A stretch of 64,000 bases of DNA from Rhynchopus euleeides (taxonomy: Eukaryota > Euglenozoa > Diplonemea > Diplonemida > Diplonemidae), in NCBI GenBank assembly GCA_963210315.1, contig OY723301.1, forward strand, positions 1,922,001-1,986,000, written 5' to 3'. Shown piece by piece: positions 1-12,568 of the stretch. Below the pieces are notes generated by a model, which had not been told where the DNA came from, ran no database searches, and saw nothing but the letters and a program-made list of their open reading frames with translations. Numbering within the stretch: the stretch's first letter is position 1; each line of letters starts with the position of its first letter. The translations under genes were made by a program, and so were the position numbers.

Positions 1-269
1 GGCCCATTTTTGGCTGGGGAAAATGGGCCATTTTTCACGATTTTTTCGGTTTTTTGTCCGGACCGGTACCGCATTTGAGGGGCCAAAATCTGATTTCCGA
101 GGCCCGGGAATGGTCGCAGTGGCTTCATTTGGCCAAAAACGTTCAATTTACCCTTCCCCTAAAAAAAATTCGAAAGGGTCCCCCTACAAATCGCCGGTCT
201 TAGGAATTTTTTTTTGGGCACCCAGATTTCAAAAATTTTCAAACTATTTTCTGGACCAAAAATCAAACT

Positions 270-560
270 ATTGAGGTCCTGGCCGGACATGTCCGGGGGG
301 GGGGTCAAAATTGGATTTCCCGAATTTCCGGGTCCGGACATGTCCGCCCGGACATCCGGACACCAGAAAATGTCCGCCCGGACATGTCCGCCCTGTCCGG
401 GGCGGACATTTCTGGATGTCCGGATGTCCGCCCGGACATGTCCGGGCGGGAAATTCGGGAAATGTCCGGGGGGGGGGGGGGGGGGGGTCAAAATTGGACC
501 CGGACATCCGGACACCCGGATTTCCGGTCCGGATATGTCCGCCCTGAAATCGCCTAAGGG
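270..560. repeat. Palindromic GGACATGTCCG-type tandem repeat
   Basis: A roughly 290-base stretch is made of close-set copies of the self-complementary word GGACATGTCC and shorter forms (GGACAT, TGTCCGCCCGGACA), broken by G runs near 295 and 470. Both strands read almost the same, so open frames here translate into repetitive Pro/Gly/Thr/Cys peptides and are not genes. The repeat has no regular period that I could fix by eye. Confidence 0.7.
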
Positions 561-3500
561 GCCGGGGGAAATCCAGGAAATTCGGGAAATCCAGGAATAC
601 GAAGAATCCTCCTACGACGGAAGAAACCTAAATCAACCCGAATCTCGAAACAGTCGTCAGGAGGGGGGGGGGGTGTTCCTCGTTCTACGTTTCAGAAAGT
701 TTTCTCCTATTCTTTGTGAGGAATATTGCCAAAGATTTTGCCGGGCAGCAAAGACCTCCCCTCCTCCCCGTCCCTCCTTATCGATTCTTCATTTGCCGTT
801 CATCAGCCGGGCAGTGAGATTGTGCCCGTGGTGGTGGTGGGGAGGGGTTGCGTGTTGGGACTCGGGGCAATAAAAAAACACACGACAAGCTTTCGCCGCT
901 TACGGCAATCCGTGCGATTTTCCGCGATGAGCGATACCTCGATATTTCGATAAAGCGACACAGACATTACAAGAAAACGAAAATAAAATGAAGAACAAAA
1001 TCAACACGAACCGCCAAAAAAAACATACACGCCGTTATGATCGGGAAGAAGGAAACCACGCGGAAAAAGGTGGGTGGAGGTGGGTGGGTGTTACCGGGAA
1101 CTCCTCTTCCCTGTACACCTTCCCTTCACACACCCGTCCCGTCGCTGGGGGGGGTGGTCTTTTCGCTACGGTGCTGCAACCGGCACGATTTTATTTTTTG
1201 GCACACCTTCCTCCTGTTTACAGGAGAAACCATTGGAGAAACAGCAACCCCTCTCACCAGGGGGCGCTGCGAGCACGCCGGGTCAAACATGCTGGCCAGG
1301 AACAGGACACGAAACAGCGACCCCTCTCACTAGGGGGGGTGCTACGAACGCGGTCAAAAATCGTCCAACATCGTCCCAAGCGCCAAAAACTCTTTTTGTG
1401 CTGAAGAATTGCCGATAGCGAAGACCCCCACCCACTGTTAAAAAAACACCGTAATTGCCGGAAGGGTGAGGTGAGGAGTGGCGGGACGGGGGCGTGGAGG
1501 AGGTAGGGGGCACACGCATGCAAGAATTCAACAAAGCGAATCCACGCACGCACGCCCCAACCTACGCCCCCCCCGCCCGCCGCCCCCTTCCTCTAGGTCG
1601 CTCTGTCCCAAGGCCATTCTTGCAACAGGATGGCAGCAACTCGCCTACAGCTCGTCACCAACACACCCCGGCGGTGTGAGGGAGGAGAAAATGTGTGGGG
1701 TGAAGGGCATGGTGATGGTGGTGGGTGCAAATCAATCAGCGGATTGGATATGCCCCCTCTTGGAGAAGGTGTTTCGCTGCCAGCGTTCCCCCCGCCCTCT
1801 CTCTCTCTCTCGTTACTCCCTCCCCCGCCTGTAAGGTGAGGGGTGCGGATATCACACGGTTGAGGGAGAGGGTGAGGGTGACACTCCCCTCTGGCAAACT
1901 GCGACACTTTTCGTCCGTCACCTCCCACACACCGGGGCGTGTTTTAATAAAAGCGAGGCTTTTGCTTGTGAAACATGCGAATTGATAGTGATTTCTTCCT
2001 TTTTCCTTCTTCTGTGAAAAAAATAAAGTAAAAAAAAACTGCAAACGGGGGATGCGTTCCCCCCCCCCCCTCCTCCCCCATGCACCCGCCCTCTCTGCCT
2101 CGCGGGGATACACACTGCTCGTGCCGCACAACAGTAACGCGGTTTGTTACTCCGCCGTGCTGCAACACTGTTGTCAAGAATTGAAAGTAAACCTATTAAA
2201 AGGCATCCAACAGACGCATCTTTCGGTGCCTATGGTGGATTCCTTCTACCACCGACGGTGTTATCTTTTTTTGGCAGAGTGATCAGAGCCTTGGCTCTGT
2301 ACTAAAGTGTGTCAGTTGAGTTTTTTTTCTCAGTTCTTCTTCCCTGCACTTTCATAGCGGAGGCCACTCCCCGACTGTATTATTGGCTAATTCCCCGCTA
2401 TGTCCCGCCACCCTCACCGCGATGTCCCCTCGCCTCGGCCTGCGAAATCGCAAAACCACCACGGCAATGTGCAGCAGTGATACTCTACGTGCTTTCCATC
2501 CGGCATAGGTGGGCGCTGTGTGGGAATGAGGTGTAGTGAGTCCACAGGTGGGTGGGTGGGTCGGGGTGTTCGGGGGGTGGGGGTTTATTGGGTGCCCCCT
2601 GCACCCCACCCCCTCCAACCCCGCCCTTCCCGCCACCATGTGCTACGCACGTACACACACACACACACACCTCGCCCCATCCCGCTCCCTCCTGTGCTGT
2701 GTGCCGAAAAAATGCAAGAAAAATACAACGAATGGCAAGTGAAGCTTTACAAGCAGTGGGGGTTTCGGGGAGAATATCCCCTGATCCAATCAACGAAATA
2801 ATGTGTGCTTCTTCAGTTTGAACAGTTGGGTTCAATAAGAGGAACGGGGGGCTCGATGGGAGGGTTGGCCAAACAAGTGAATCGGGGTTTCGGTGACTGG
2901 TGGGGTGGTCGGCGTCATGCTCCTGTCATGCGTGCTTCGGCTACTCTGCTGGAAAAGGTACAGGCGAGACACTGCAGTCGGGTGACATTATGTGTTCCAC
3001 TGATTGTCCCGTACGTCAGGATGGTGGTCGTCGGTATTCGAAGGCAAAACAAACATTCAGCGCCCAACCCCAGAAATCCGGCTCAGTCATCTGGGCATTG
3101 TTCAAACACACATCACAATCAGGCAGATCCTCATCGGGACGAATCGAACACGCAGCGAAGCTTCCGCTGAAACCCCCCCTTTTTATTTGCAGCTTTGTGA
3201 CATCTCCAGCAAGAATTCAAACAAACGATCTTTCATGACATTCGGTTTCTTCTATTGTTCTCTCTCACCTGCGACCCACCCTTCTGTGCACTTACACCAG
3301 CCCCCCTGCCTTCGCTGAGCAGGTTTACCGCGCCGCCTTCCTTGGCGTGTGGAAGCGCGGCTGTCTTCCCCGCGGTTTGCATTTTGACGGCACATGCATC
3401 GTCGCAACAAGATGGCGAGACACGCTCCTCGGAGCACGGGCAAAACAATCGTTCAATTCGTTCAGACAAAAAAACATACCTCAATTTTGTTCGGGGGTGG

Positions 3501-3991
3501 GGTGGGGCGGGTTCGTGAGGGAGGGAGAGGGAGAGAACGAAGAACCAGAAGGCGAAAAAAAATGCCATATTTTTGGCGAATCTGCGATTTGCCTCTTTTT
3601 TTCAACCGGGAGTCCACGTTGGTTTTGTTTGCCCTGGCTTTGGGGGCAAACAGGCACACACACACACACACACTTTCGGTAGAGAAAAGCCACAAAAAAA
3701 ACGTTGTGTCGCTATTGTTGATGAACGCTGTATTTTGTGTGTGGTGACTGGCCGAAGGGGGTATTGTCACATGCAATTCGATTGCAACCGTCGAATCCCA
3801 CCCCCACCCCCCCTGCCGGTGTTACAGCTTACCGGACGAGAACTCACCGAGGACCCGCCACTTTTGCTACTCAGCGGGCCACTTCCCGCTACCGCCCCTC
3901 CCCATATTACACTGGAAGCACGTAGCAGAGTTGTTGTGTCTGGCAAAGGTCCTCCTCCACCCCCCTTCTCCCCCACGCGTGGTTTTTTTTA
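561..3991. other. Gene-free repeat-rich stretch
   Basis: No open frame here has protein-like composition. The stretch holds C/G homopolymers, CT-rich tracts and two (AC)n microsatellites (about 2653-2671 and 3655-3673). Around 1245-1385 two related segments contain CCCTCTCACCAGGGGG or CCCTCTCACTAGGGGG; similar words recur near 10,100 and 12,355, so they belong to an old dispersed family. Confidence 0.55.
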
Positions 3992-3993
3992 TA

Positions 3994-4339
3994 CCGTATA
4001 CGTAAATATTATGGAACGTAAATATTATGGAACGGGCCCATTTTTGGCCGGTCCGTTCCATAATATTTACGTTCCATAATATTTACAGGGCCAGTTGGGG
4101 ACTCGGTGGTGAGGACGGCTTGCGTCAGGTAATCGCGCGAAAAGTGCACGAGTAGGTCCCGTCAGGGACTCTGTATGCCGTCCGATCACCTGGTCCAAGT
4201 CCCCGAGTCGCAGAAAGCCCTGTAAATATTATGGAACGAAAAAAATCTTGAACGCCAACCCACCAGCGTTCCAAAATATTTACGTTCCATAATATTTACG
4301 TTCCATAATATTTACGTTCCAAAATATTTACGTATACGG
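3994..4339. mobile_element. TA-flanked miniature inverted-repeat element (346 bp)
   Basis: The ends are inverted copies: CCGTATACGTAAATATTATG at the left and its complement, with one A/T difference, at the right. Both ends are followed by GGAACG inward and flanked by TA (3992-3993 and 4340-4341). TA duplication and TIRs are typical of non-autonomous Tc1/mariner-type elements. Several extra inverted copies of the TAAATATTATGGAACG word lie just inside the ends, around a GC-rich core of about 130 bases. It has no coding capacity. Assignment to Tc1/mariner rests only on the TA and the TIRs. Confidence 0.75.
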
Positions 4340-4341
4340 TA

Positions 4342-6771
4342 CTATATTCTCGTGGACAACCACTTCAGCATATTGCCCCGCCACCCCCCCCCCCCCCCCC
4401 ACCCCCACCCCCACCCCCACCTGTCTTAGGGAATCAGGAAAACCAATTGACAAGAAGACCCACCCCCCCCCCTCCCCACCCATCCCCCCACACAGCTGCT
4501 CGATGTCTCGAGTTCTCTTGGTGTGCACCCCAAAAGCCCCCCCCCCCCCTCGCCCCTTCCCCCGCACATCTCACCCCCTCCTCTCCCCTCTCCCCTACTT
4601 TGTCCAATTACTGAGTCCATCGCCCCTACAATCTACCCCTTACCACCATTCGCCACTATTTTGGTCTTCGCTGCGGTGTTTCGAAAATGGTGCGTTTTTT
4701 TGGTTCATTTTTGCCGAGACCCCGCCACCCCCCCCCCCCCCCCATTTTTTTGCCGATCTAGCGAAGACCCATATACTCAGGACAGGCAGAACATTCTGCG
4801 GTGTCGCCAGCCCGACCCTACCCCACCCGCACACCCAAGTGTGGAGGGAGAGGCCCACTCTCTGCGATTTACCTTTTTCTCTGTTTTACTGCCCGCCTGT
4901 TTTTTTAGCGGAAAACCCCCACCACCACCCCACACCACACCTCCCTCCTCTACACGACACGGCAGTCGAGGTGCTCTTCCAGCTTGTCGGCTGATGAGTC
5001 GAAGCCAATTTGTCCCGGCAAGCCGGTCCCCCCACGACCGCTGTCGTGGGGGTGACATTCGCCCCTCTCCATCCCAACCGCTCCCCCCCCACCTCCTTCC
5101 CAAGCAAAAAAACGGCGAAGTCTGTTGGCTTCTCGGGTTTGTTTGCTTTGTTGTTTGTGACAACTTGTCTCACAGAATTTGATCGATGCGGTTATCCTCC
5201 GCCCCCCCCTCCTCTTCAGTGTGAGGCACCTGCAAGCTTTTCTTCTGCAGGCTTTCTGCATCCATAGTAGTTCAAAGAGGCGAGTGCAGTCCACTCTGAA
5301 GTGCAGAAACGGTGGGCCCTAGCGACATAGGGCGTCACACTGGCATATGTTCTGGCACAGAGAGAGTGAAAGGGGGGAGGTGGCGAAAAAACGGTGCTGA
5401 TATCTGGTGTATTTCACCCTCCCATTCCGTAGGAGGGCCATCCTCGGAGAGCTAGCCGATTTGAAGGTCCCTCCTCCACAAAAAATGGACTGCAGAGAAG
5501 CGATCCGCCTCACAAAAATAGGTGGCAAGCTGATACAGTTGAGCGGCCAGAAGCCCGTGGAAGAGGCACAACAAGCGTGAAACAAATCAAACAGAGAGGG
5601 AGGGGGGCCCAAAAGCGAAGCAATGGCCAATAAAACACGCAGTTAACAAGGTGTCGAAATCGTTCAAATCGTTCAAAAGTGTCGAAATTTCCGGCGTTAT
5701 GCTGGAGGCTCTACCTGGTGCTATCTGGTGAGGGAATATCGAAAAAAAAAGGAAGAACTCGAAACTCCGGGGGGAAAAACCCCCCCGAATGCCGGCCGAG
5801 TTTGAACGAATTTTTTGAAAGGCGCCGAGTTGTAGGCACCCCCAGTAGCACGGCAGGTTAGGCCAGGAATCTGTAGCCAGAGGCCTGGTCTGGGGGGTGT
5901 GGGGGGTTTAGTGGGCCGCAGTGTCCAAAGAGCAGGGGAAAAACAGCAACGCAAACACGATGCAATTCGATGGAGCAGGCGGTAAAACCCGCCTCGCCAC
6001 CTCAAGGTGGTCATTGCCCCTTCCCCCGCACTATTTATTTCACAACCACCCAACGGCATGCGCACCACCTCACACCCGCAAACCCTGCCATCTCCCTATT
6101 CCTTTTTTGCCACAACCACAACGCACGTTGCTACTTGAATGCGAAAAATGACCCCCGCCCGTACCCTGCAACGTACAACCAAAGCTCTCGAATTATGTTG
6201 TGGTTGCAATGCCGATTTCAGACTATCTTGCCCAAGTTCTCAGGCCCCTTGTTGGTCTGGTGGCACACGGCTGCTTTTCGGGCGTATCTTCCCTGCCATC
6301 CGATGATGTGCCTTCTCGATGAGTTTATTATTTCCGCATATTCTGCCCGACATCCGATCATGTCCGACACACAAGTTCATTTTGTTTTGGATCTTGGTGT
6401 GCACATCATTCAAAGAAAAATCATCGCTGCGTTCCATCTTTTGTTTGACGGCATTTGAGAGACATCGTTGACAGCATCCTAAGGCTTTCTGGTTGTGGCT
6501 GCGCGACTCCGGCAGGGCTCAAGCCAGAAATCCCCTGCCGAAAAAGTCTGCACATTACATGCCAATGCGGCAACGGAATTTTCCTGAAACCCTTGAACGA
6601 ATATGCAGTGAGGCAACACGCCAACCCATCCATGGAGGGAGGGCTTCGCTCAGCAGAAGAGTGCGATGCCATCGCTTTCCTTTCAGTGTTACACAGTATT
6701 GTCACAGATTGAAGGCCCCATCCATGGACAACATACACCACCCGTTCTCGTACGTCTCGGTTCACTACTTA
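4342..6771. other. Gene-free stretch with C-rich runs
   Basis: Long C runs occur near 4384, 4466, 4541 and 4730. A small inverted-repeat element sits at 4663-4769 and is listed separately. The part from about 5,900 to 6,770 is less repetitive and has open frames on both strands (for example 6455-6712 plus), but none has a recognisable domain or splice structure, so I do not call a gene. Confidence 0.45.
4663..4769. mobile_element. Small GTCTTCGC-family inverted-repeat element
   Basis: GGTCTTCGCT at the left end is exactly complementary to AGCGAAGACC at the right end. The 107-base unit includes a C run. Related, more diverged units occur at about 18,583-18,710 and 26,359-26,490, and single ends occur near 1,420, 20,790 and 21,235. 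No target duplication could be fixed, so the transposition mechanism is unknown. Confidence 0.5.
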
Positions 6772-6956
6772 CACGGTGGACTCCAGCGGGGGTAGGGTAA
6801 CCCTTTTCGGGAGTCTCAACTAGCGGGAGTCTTTAGCCTAAATTAGCTGGAAAATAGACTCCCGCTAGCGGGAGTCTCCAGTACATACTGCAGAAAAAGA
6901 CACCCTCTCAGACTCCCGCTCCCAGACTCCCGCTAGGGTGGCTGGAGTCCACCGTG
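6772..6956. mobile_element. TA-flanked MITE with perfect 16-bp TIRs (185 bp)
   Basis: CACGGTGGACTCCAGC starts the element and its exact complement ends it. TA lies immediately outside both ends (6770-6771 and 6957-6958). The interior carries repeated GACTCCCGCT / AGCGGGAGTC words, including a self-complementary GACTCCCGCTAGCGGGAGTC near 6860. It is a non-coding, mariner-style miniature element by its structure. Confidence 0.8.
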
Positions 6957-7834
6957 TAGGTTCCGGCTAAACCCTTGTTGTGCATAAAATATTTTATGGA
7001 ATTTGGTTCTCTTTTAGCTGTGATGTGTATTATTGTTTTCCCCCAGTTTCGCTCTTTTGTGCCAAAACCCACACGGCTCTCCAACACCAGTGAAGCGGGG
7101 TGTGGTTGCACATGTGAGCGGTCCTGTTTGTTGTCTGCGGGTACCCCATCCCTCTGTTACCGGTAGGATGGGGTCTCGCCCGAGGTTTGCGGATACAGCC
7201 GCACCCGACTGGCACGTTGCCATCTTTCTCTTATCAATTGCCAATGGCTTATTGCTCAGAACAATCACATATGCCTGACTGACCCACACGCTCGTTCTTG
7301 GTCGTTGGAATCGAACATAACAAGCACAGAAGTCCAACGATAAGGGCTGGATCAACCAAGCCAGCTCCAGAATGAACTGCCACTTCTTTGATACATACTT
7401 TTTGTGTTGCCGTTCTTCTGGCACCCCTTGCTTGCGTCAGCCCCCGGTTGCCCACACCAAAACCCACGTGGTATTGGCACTGGCCAGGCCTTCGTATCTT
7501 GGCGGCACCAGAAACGTTATTGAAAATGCGATTCCTGCTCTGCAATTTCTGCTCTGCAACTTACAGCGACGCACGTCGTGTTTTGTTCTGAATAGGCCAC
7601 CGCCCTCGGAGACGATACTACCATGGCATGCTTGACGAAGCTTTCTAATGCTCCTCTAGCCAGGAGCTTGCCAAGAGATCTGGACCCCCGCCACGAAAGC
7701 GCGAAATAGTGAAACCACTGATGAGTCGATCGCGGACTGTTCAAATACGTCGGGTGGTTCACATGCCAGGTGGAGAACCACCGACACGCCTTTCCCGCAC
7801 GCTGTCAACGTGATTTTTTATTCTGCAATATTTT
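6957..7834. other. Gene-free stretch
   Basis: The composition is less biased than elsewhere and open frames exist on both strands (the longest covers 7014-7424 on the minus strand). They have no recognised motif and no splice signals consistent with the genes in the window. A tRNA-like word near 7,310 does not fold into a cloverleaf. Confidence 0.4.
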
Positions 7835-8220
7835 CACAGATATGGAACGCGCGTTCTAAAAATAAAAAAAAGACGCCCAGTATTTTTCGCGCGTGACGGG
7901 AAAAAAAAACGCAGCGCGTTTTAAAAAAAGCGCGCGTGAAAAAAAAGAAAAACGCGCGTTTTGCTTTTTTTCATGCGCGATTTTTTTTTTCACGCGTGAC
8001 GCGCGTTCGAAAAATGACACGCGCGTTGAAAAAACGACACCCGCGTTCAAAAAAACGACACGCGCGTTCGAAAAATGACACGCGCGTTTGAAAAAGGCGC
8101 CTGCCTTTTTCATTTTTCAAAACGCGCGTGTTGATTTTTTTAGGGCGTGTTTTTTTTGTCATTTTTAAAACGCGCGTGCTAAAACGCGCAAAAAAGAGGC
8201 ACGCGCGTTCCATATCTGTG
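7835..8220. mobile_element. Inverted-repeat element with internal ACGCGCGTT repeats (386 bp)
   Basis: CACAGATATGGAACGCGCGT (7835-7854) is perfectly complementary to 8201-8220. The right end is followed by TA, while the left is preceded by TT, so a TA duplication would need one mutation. The inside is a degenerate tandem array of a unit close to GACACGCGCGTTCGAAAAAT, about 20-24 bases each, in both orientations. A 19-base exact copy of the terminus lies at 55,301-55,319 inside the deiodinase intron. Confidence 0.65.
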
Positions 8221-11200
8221 TATTTTCCCCAAACCAAACCCTGTCACCTGCATGGCATGCCACCGACACAAAACGGGCCGAGGTGGGGAAGTGATGGGTC
8301 GCTCCAACACCCTCGTCATGACCCCCTCGTCCTCAATATGCCCTGCGACAGTTTCTCCATCTGCACAACTGCAAAGAAAAAGAAAAAGGTAAATTTTCAC
8401 GTGTGTGTGGCAGTGTATATCGAAACACAAGGCATGGTGTGCCGTGTTCTCGGTGATGTTCTTCAACGTTATTGCAGTGAAGACAATGCCACAGAAGGCC
8501 CAAAAGACAAAATAACAGGTGTCACGCGTACCCTCCCTCTCGGATTGTAGGTGTCAAAACAACTGTCACACATCTTGACACCCACACATACACAGCGTGA
8601 TCTCCGCCTCACACCCACCCCTGCCACGACGAGAAAGAATAGTGCCGAACGAACTATTACCCCACACAGACACATGCACCAGGGAAGGCAGTCAATGCCA
8701 GGCAGCGGGGTGAGGGTCTGGACTGGAAGAAAGTCACACCACCGCATCAATGCACATGCACACAGAATCGCCTCCTCCCTCTATGTTGGGATGGCCTGGT
8801 ATATTCAGGGGGAAGGGGGGGGGGTGGTGGTGTCGGTGCTGCACTTTTCTTTTCTTTCACATCACGTCTGCCGGCGCATTCGCGTCGGTAGCTTGCTTGA
8901 GGGGTCTTCTCTGAGAAGGCAAGAAGAAACCATTCACATTGTTCAAGGCCCTTAGCCATGACTCGCCTGGAGTAAGGGGGCACAATGGATGGAAAGTCGT
9001 CATCGTGTCAACACGTTCCACTCGAGGTCAGAACAGCAAGCCATCACTGGCCCGTGATGGGACAGTGCAGCTGCCAGCTCTGATGGGCCGTGGCGACACT
9101 CCAACGAATTATCCCCGCCCACGGCTGTCTCGCCTTCACTTTTGATGGCCACCCCACCCCACCCCACCCCACGACCCCTGTTGTGGCCTGGTGTCCCGTC
9201 ACCTCCACGGTTGTGCGAAAATTCAGGTGCCGTTTCCAACAAGAGAGTTTCAACACAAAATGCCCTCAAATGACAACCATCCACTCCGCGTGTTCTCGCC
9301 GCAAGTCTTTAATCGGACAACCATCCCTGCTCCAGAGGCCTCGGCTTCAGCATCTTTTCTCCGAGATTCCACTCGGAGCGTTCGTCGGTTTTTATTCTGA
9401 CTTCCAACACAGAAACTCCTGCCAGTGTCAAAGAGATAAGCGGTAGCGCTTTGAGCAATAAAGGACAAACGCGCAGCGCAACGTGCCTGTCCTTTCTTGC
9501 ATTGTATTATTCTTAGAGTGGGCTGCTAAACACAACGCTGGTGTCCAGAGAACTGGACGGAGGGGGGCGAAAATTCGGCACAAGTGTGTCACTCCTCAAG
9601 CAGACCCGACCCGCCCCCTTTACCCACATGCCCCGCACCTCCAGCCAGGTCCAGCTCGGACGACCTGTAGTGTGAGTGAAAGGGGCGACAGCACGATGCG
9701 GTGGTCGACTCTCGGGGTGTGTTCTGACTAGTCGGCCCACGGGTTCGACTCGTCGGGGCCCCGCGGCTACCGCGCCGTGAGGGATATTGAGCGGGGGGTA
9801 TCCGTCCCCGTATTTTTTTTTCTCACCCCCATACTTCTTCTTTTCGCATATTCTTGACACTTCTCTGCAGTGTCAGAACATTGAAACCCAGACAGCTCCA
9901 GCAAGCCCCCACCCCCACCCTCCCCCCCCCGCTTTGCGATTCTTCCTCTTCTTCTTCCTTTTTTTCTTTTTTTTTACATTTCGTTTTTCACGCATCGCGC
10001 GTGAGCCTGCGGCAGATTCGTGTGGGCTCGTTCGACGAGGGGGAAAAGAACAATGACCGCTTCCAGAAGAACCCAGAACAGCGGCCACCCCTCTGGAGCC
10101 CCCCCCCCCCTCTCACCGGGGTGGGCTGCTGGGAGCATGGCCAAAAGAATACCTTTCAAATCATGCAAAGGAAACTAACTCCTTTGGGGCCGCTGTGAAT
10201 CACAGGGGTTTGGGGCTCGGGGGGCTGGCGGTGTTGCGAGGCGACGGCCATCCTTTCGTTCACAGCTTCACGGATGTTGTCCGACTTGGAAGGTCTGGTG
10301 CCTTCCGCCTTGTGGCAGTGCGAGCCGACGGAACTTTCCTCCACAGCAACGGAAAGAAGGGTGCAAAGAAATAACAAAGGTCTTCGCTCTAACAGTGCAA
10401 GAAAAAGTGGCTGCCTTACAAAAATAGGGTTTCCCACGCGCACAGTGTTGACACAGTGAGGTCCACTTAATAGCCTTTTGCATGCGCCAAGTCAAGGCGC
10501 GCACGATGCATCACTCCCAACTCCTACCGCGTTATTCTTCTTCCACCGGGGGAAGAGTAACAAAACCATTCGTTTTTTCACCCCTTCAGGCAAGAAACAA
10601 TCTTTCTGGACTTTCCCCCTTTCAGAAGAGAACGACTGCTCCTCTCTTTCTCTCTTCTCTCTGTCCCTCTGCCGGCATTCTGTCCTCTGAACCATCTCTC
10701 GCCCCCCCCCCCCTCCTTTTATTTCGCATCTATCGGATCGGCACCCCCTTGTCTCCTGATTGAATAGGGGATGTCAGCCGTTTGAAATCAGAAGTCGAAC
10801 CAGTTTCACACAAATTGCGAATTTGTGCGAAGTGAACCTGCCGAGGTTGCTCGAAGCCGCAAAAAATATTGAAATGCGTCAATGTGCCAAGAAGGACACG
10901 CCGACACCTCTCCTGGTGGAATGGTGTATGCTTGGGGCTAGAAGAAGCTTCTAGACACCAGCTCCTGATTGTCATGCCGTTAACAAGGGGGCTTTCACTC
11001 GCTGACACATGCATGCATTTGCAGTTTGGTGCGGTGACTGTTCCCAAACATAACTGCCAAACGTCCCCAAACAGCCCTCGAACGTGCCTGGGTACTCAGG
11101 TGTTCAGTATGGTTCGGTGTGGGGGGAGGGAATTCCGTCTGCGTTCAAGATCGCCCAGGGCGCTCAGGATCTGCAGACCGCGTTGCCCCTCGAGGCATGT

Positions 11201-12534
11201 CCCCTCCGTTGAGGTGGACCTGGACCCGGCTCCAGAAAAATTGTTCAAAATAAATGCAACCTCCGAAGTGACAAGTGAAAAGTACATCATGCGCTCCACC
11301 CTCTCTCTCAACACCGGATTGGGCGCCGCAATCAAGAAAAACGAGAATGAAATCTACCGACTACTGACTGGCCGTCCTTCAGGCGGTTGCCTGTCAAGAA
11401 GAAAGGCTCAGAATCGTTCAAATCGGTGACGCTTCGCACGCGTGTGTGTGTGACTGTGCAGTGCAGATCCTCCTTCAAAACGGCGCCCCGTTTTCCAGCA
11501 CTGATACGCACACACACACACACACACCCCTCCCCACCACAGAGGCGTTGAGCATCTCCCCATCATATCAGCTTTCCAAAGCTGCCCCCCGCCCCTCCCT
11601 CCACTAAAGTCTGCAAGAAGTTCCCCCACATACATCATGTCCAGTTGCTTTCCTGCAAAGTAAAATGCAAGATGCGTCACACTTGCCTTTGTTACGTGTA
11701 GATTACCACCCCCCCGCCACCTCCTCCTTTCTCCTGTCCTCCTGCCCTCGCACCTTTCGTGCGCTCGGCAAAAAGTAGCCCGGGGCTGCCCCTCTGCAGT
11801 CGCGTTTCTCTTATTCTAGCGAAAAGGGAGTAGATTTCAACGAGTCTTCTCCGGGCAACATGGCGTGGCTCGCTCCTGGCTCTTGCCTGCCACTTCCATA
11901 GGGAGTGGGTTAGCCAGTATCCACTGCTTTGGGCGTCATGAATCCTCGCTAGCTGCAAGTCCTCATAAAGGCCTGCAAGTGCAAAAATCAGATGTGCTGA
12001 AGATGTGCTGAAAAATCATCATATATGAACCCGCGACACACCACGTGACACACCGCTCTCGTCACCAGCTTTTATGGGCGAGAGTGCCTCAGAGATGCAC
12101 GTCCAACCCACCGCATTGGGGAAGAAACTGCACCACACGGGCCTCTTGCGTGCACACAGCATGTGGTTGTGGGGTTCATCGTTCGAACATCGCCACTTTC
12201 TCATCAGCACGTCGCCCCCTGACCCCACCGCCCCCAGCCCTTTCGGCGCGAAACCCAGACGCAGCCGCCGTTGTCATCTGACTGTCTCATACATTCGGTG
12301 CCAGGGGTGCCAGAAAAATCCCGAAATACAGCGCCCCCCCCACCACCACCCCCCTTCTCACCGGGGGGGCTGCTGGAAGCACGGGCACAATTGTTCAAAA
12401 TGAAGGTATCGCCCACCAGTGGTTGGTCGCCTGCTGAGTGGATTGTGTCGGGATTGCGGGGCACAGCAAAATGTGCCCCTGCACGGCAGAATCATCCGAG
12501 ATGTCGGGTCCCCGTCTCACTATGGGGGCTGCTC

Positions 12535-12568
<34 letters not shown>

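Noticed and set aside
4985..5020. Second CTGATGAG word suggesting a hammerhead ribozyme
   Set aside because: There is no stem II of useful length and no GAAA in the right place.
6455..6712. 85-codon plus-strand open frame with several Cys
   Set aside because: The composition is acceptable but it is too short, matches nothing I know, and lies in gene-free DNA.
7290..7365. Possible tRNA on the minus strand (TTCGATT-like loop)
   Set aside because: The T stem does not pair and no cloverleaf can be drawn.
9700..9780. Possible tRNA T-arm (GGGTTCGACTC)
   Set aside because: No A box, D arm or acceptor stem is present.
10869..11429. 186-codon plus-strand open frame
   Set aside because: The C-terminal half looks varied, but there is no domain, no neighbouring splice signals and no similarity I recognise. 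It lies in a repeat-rich region.
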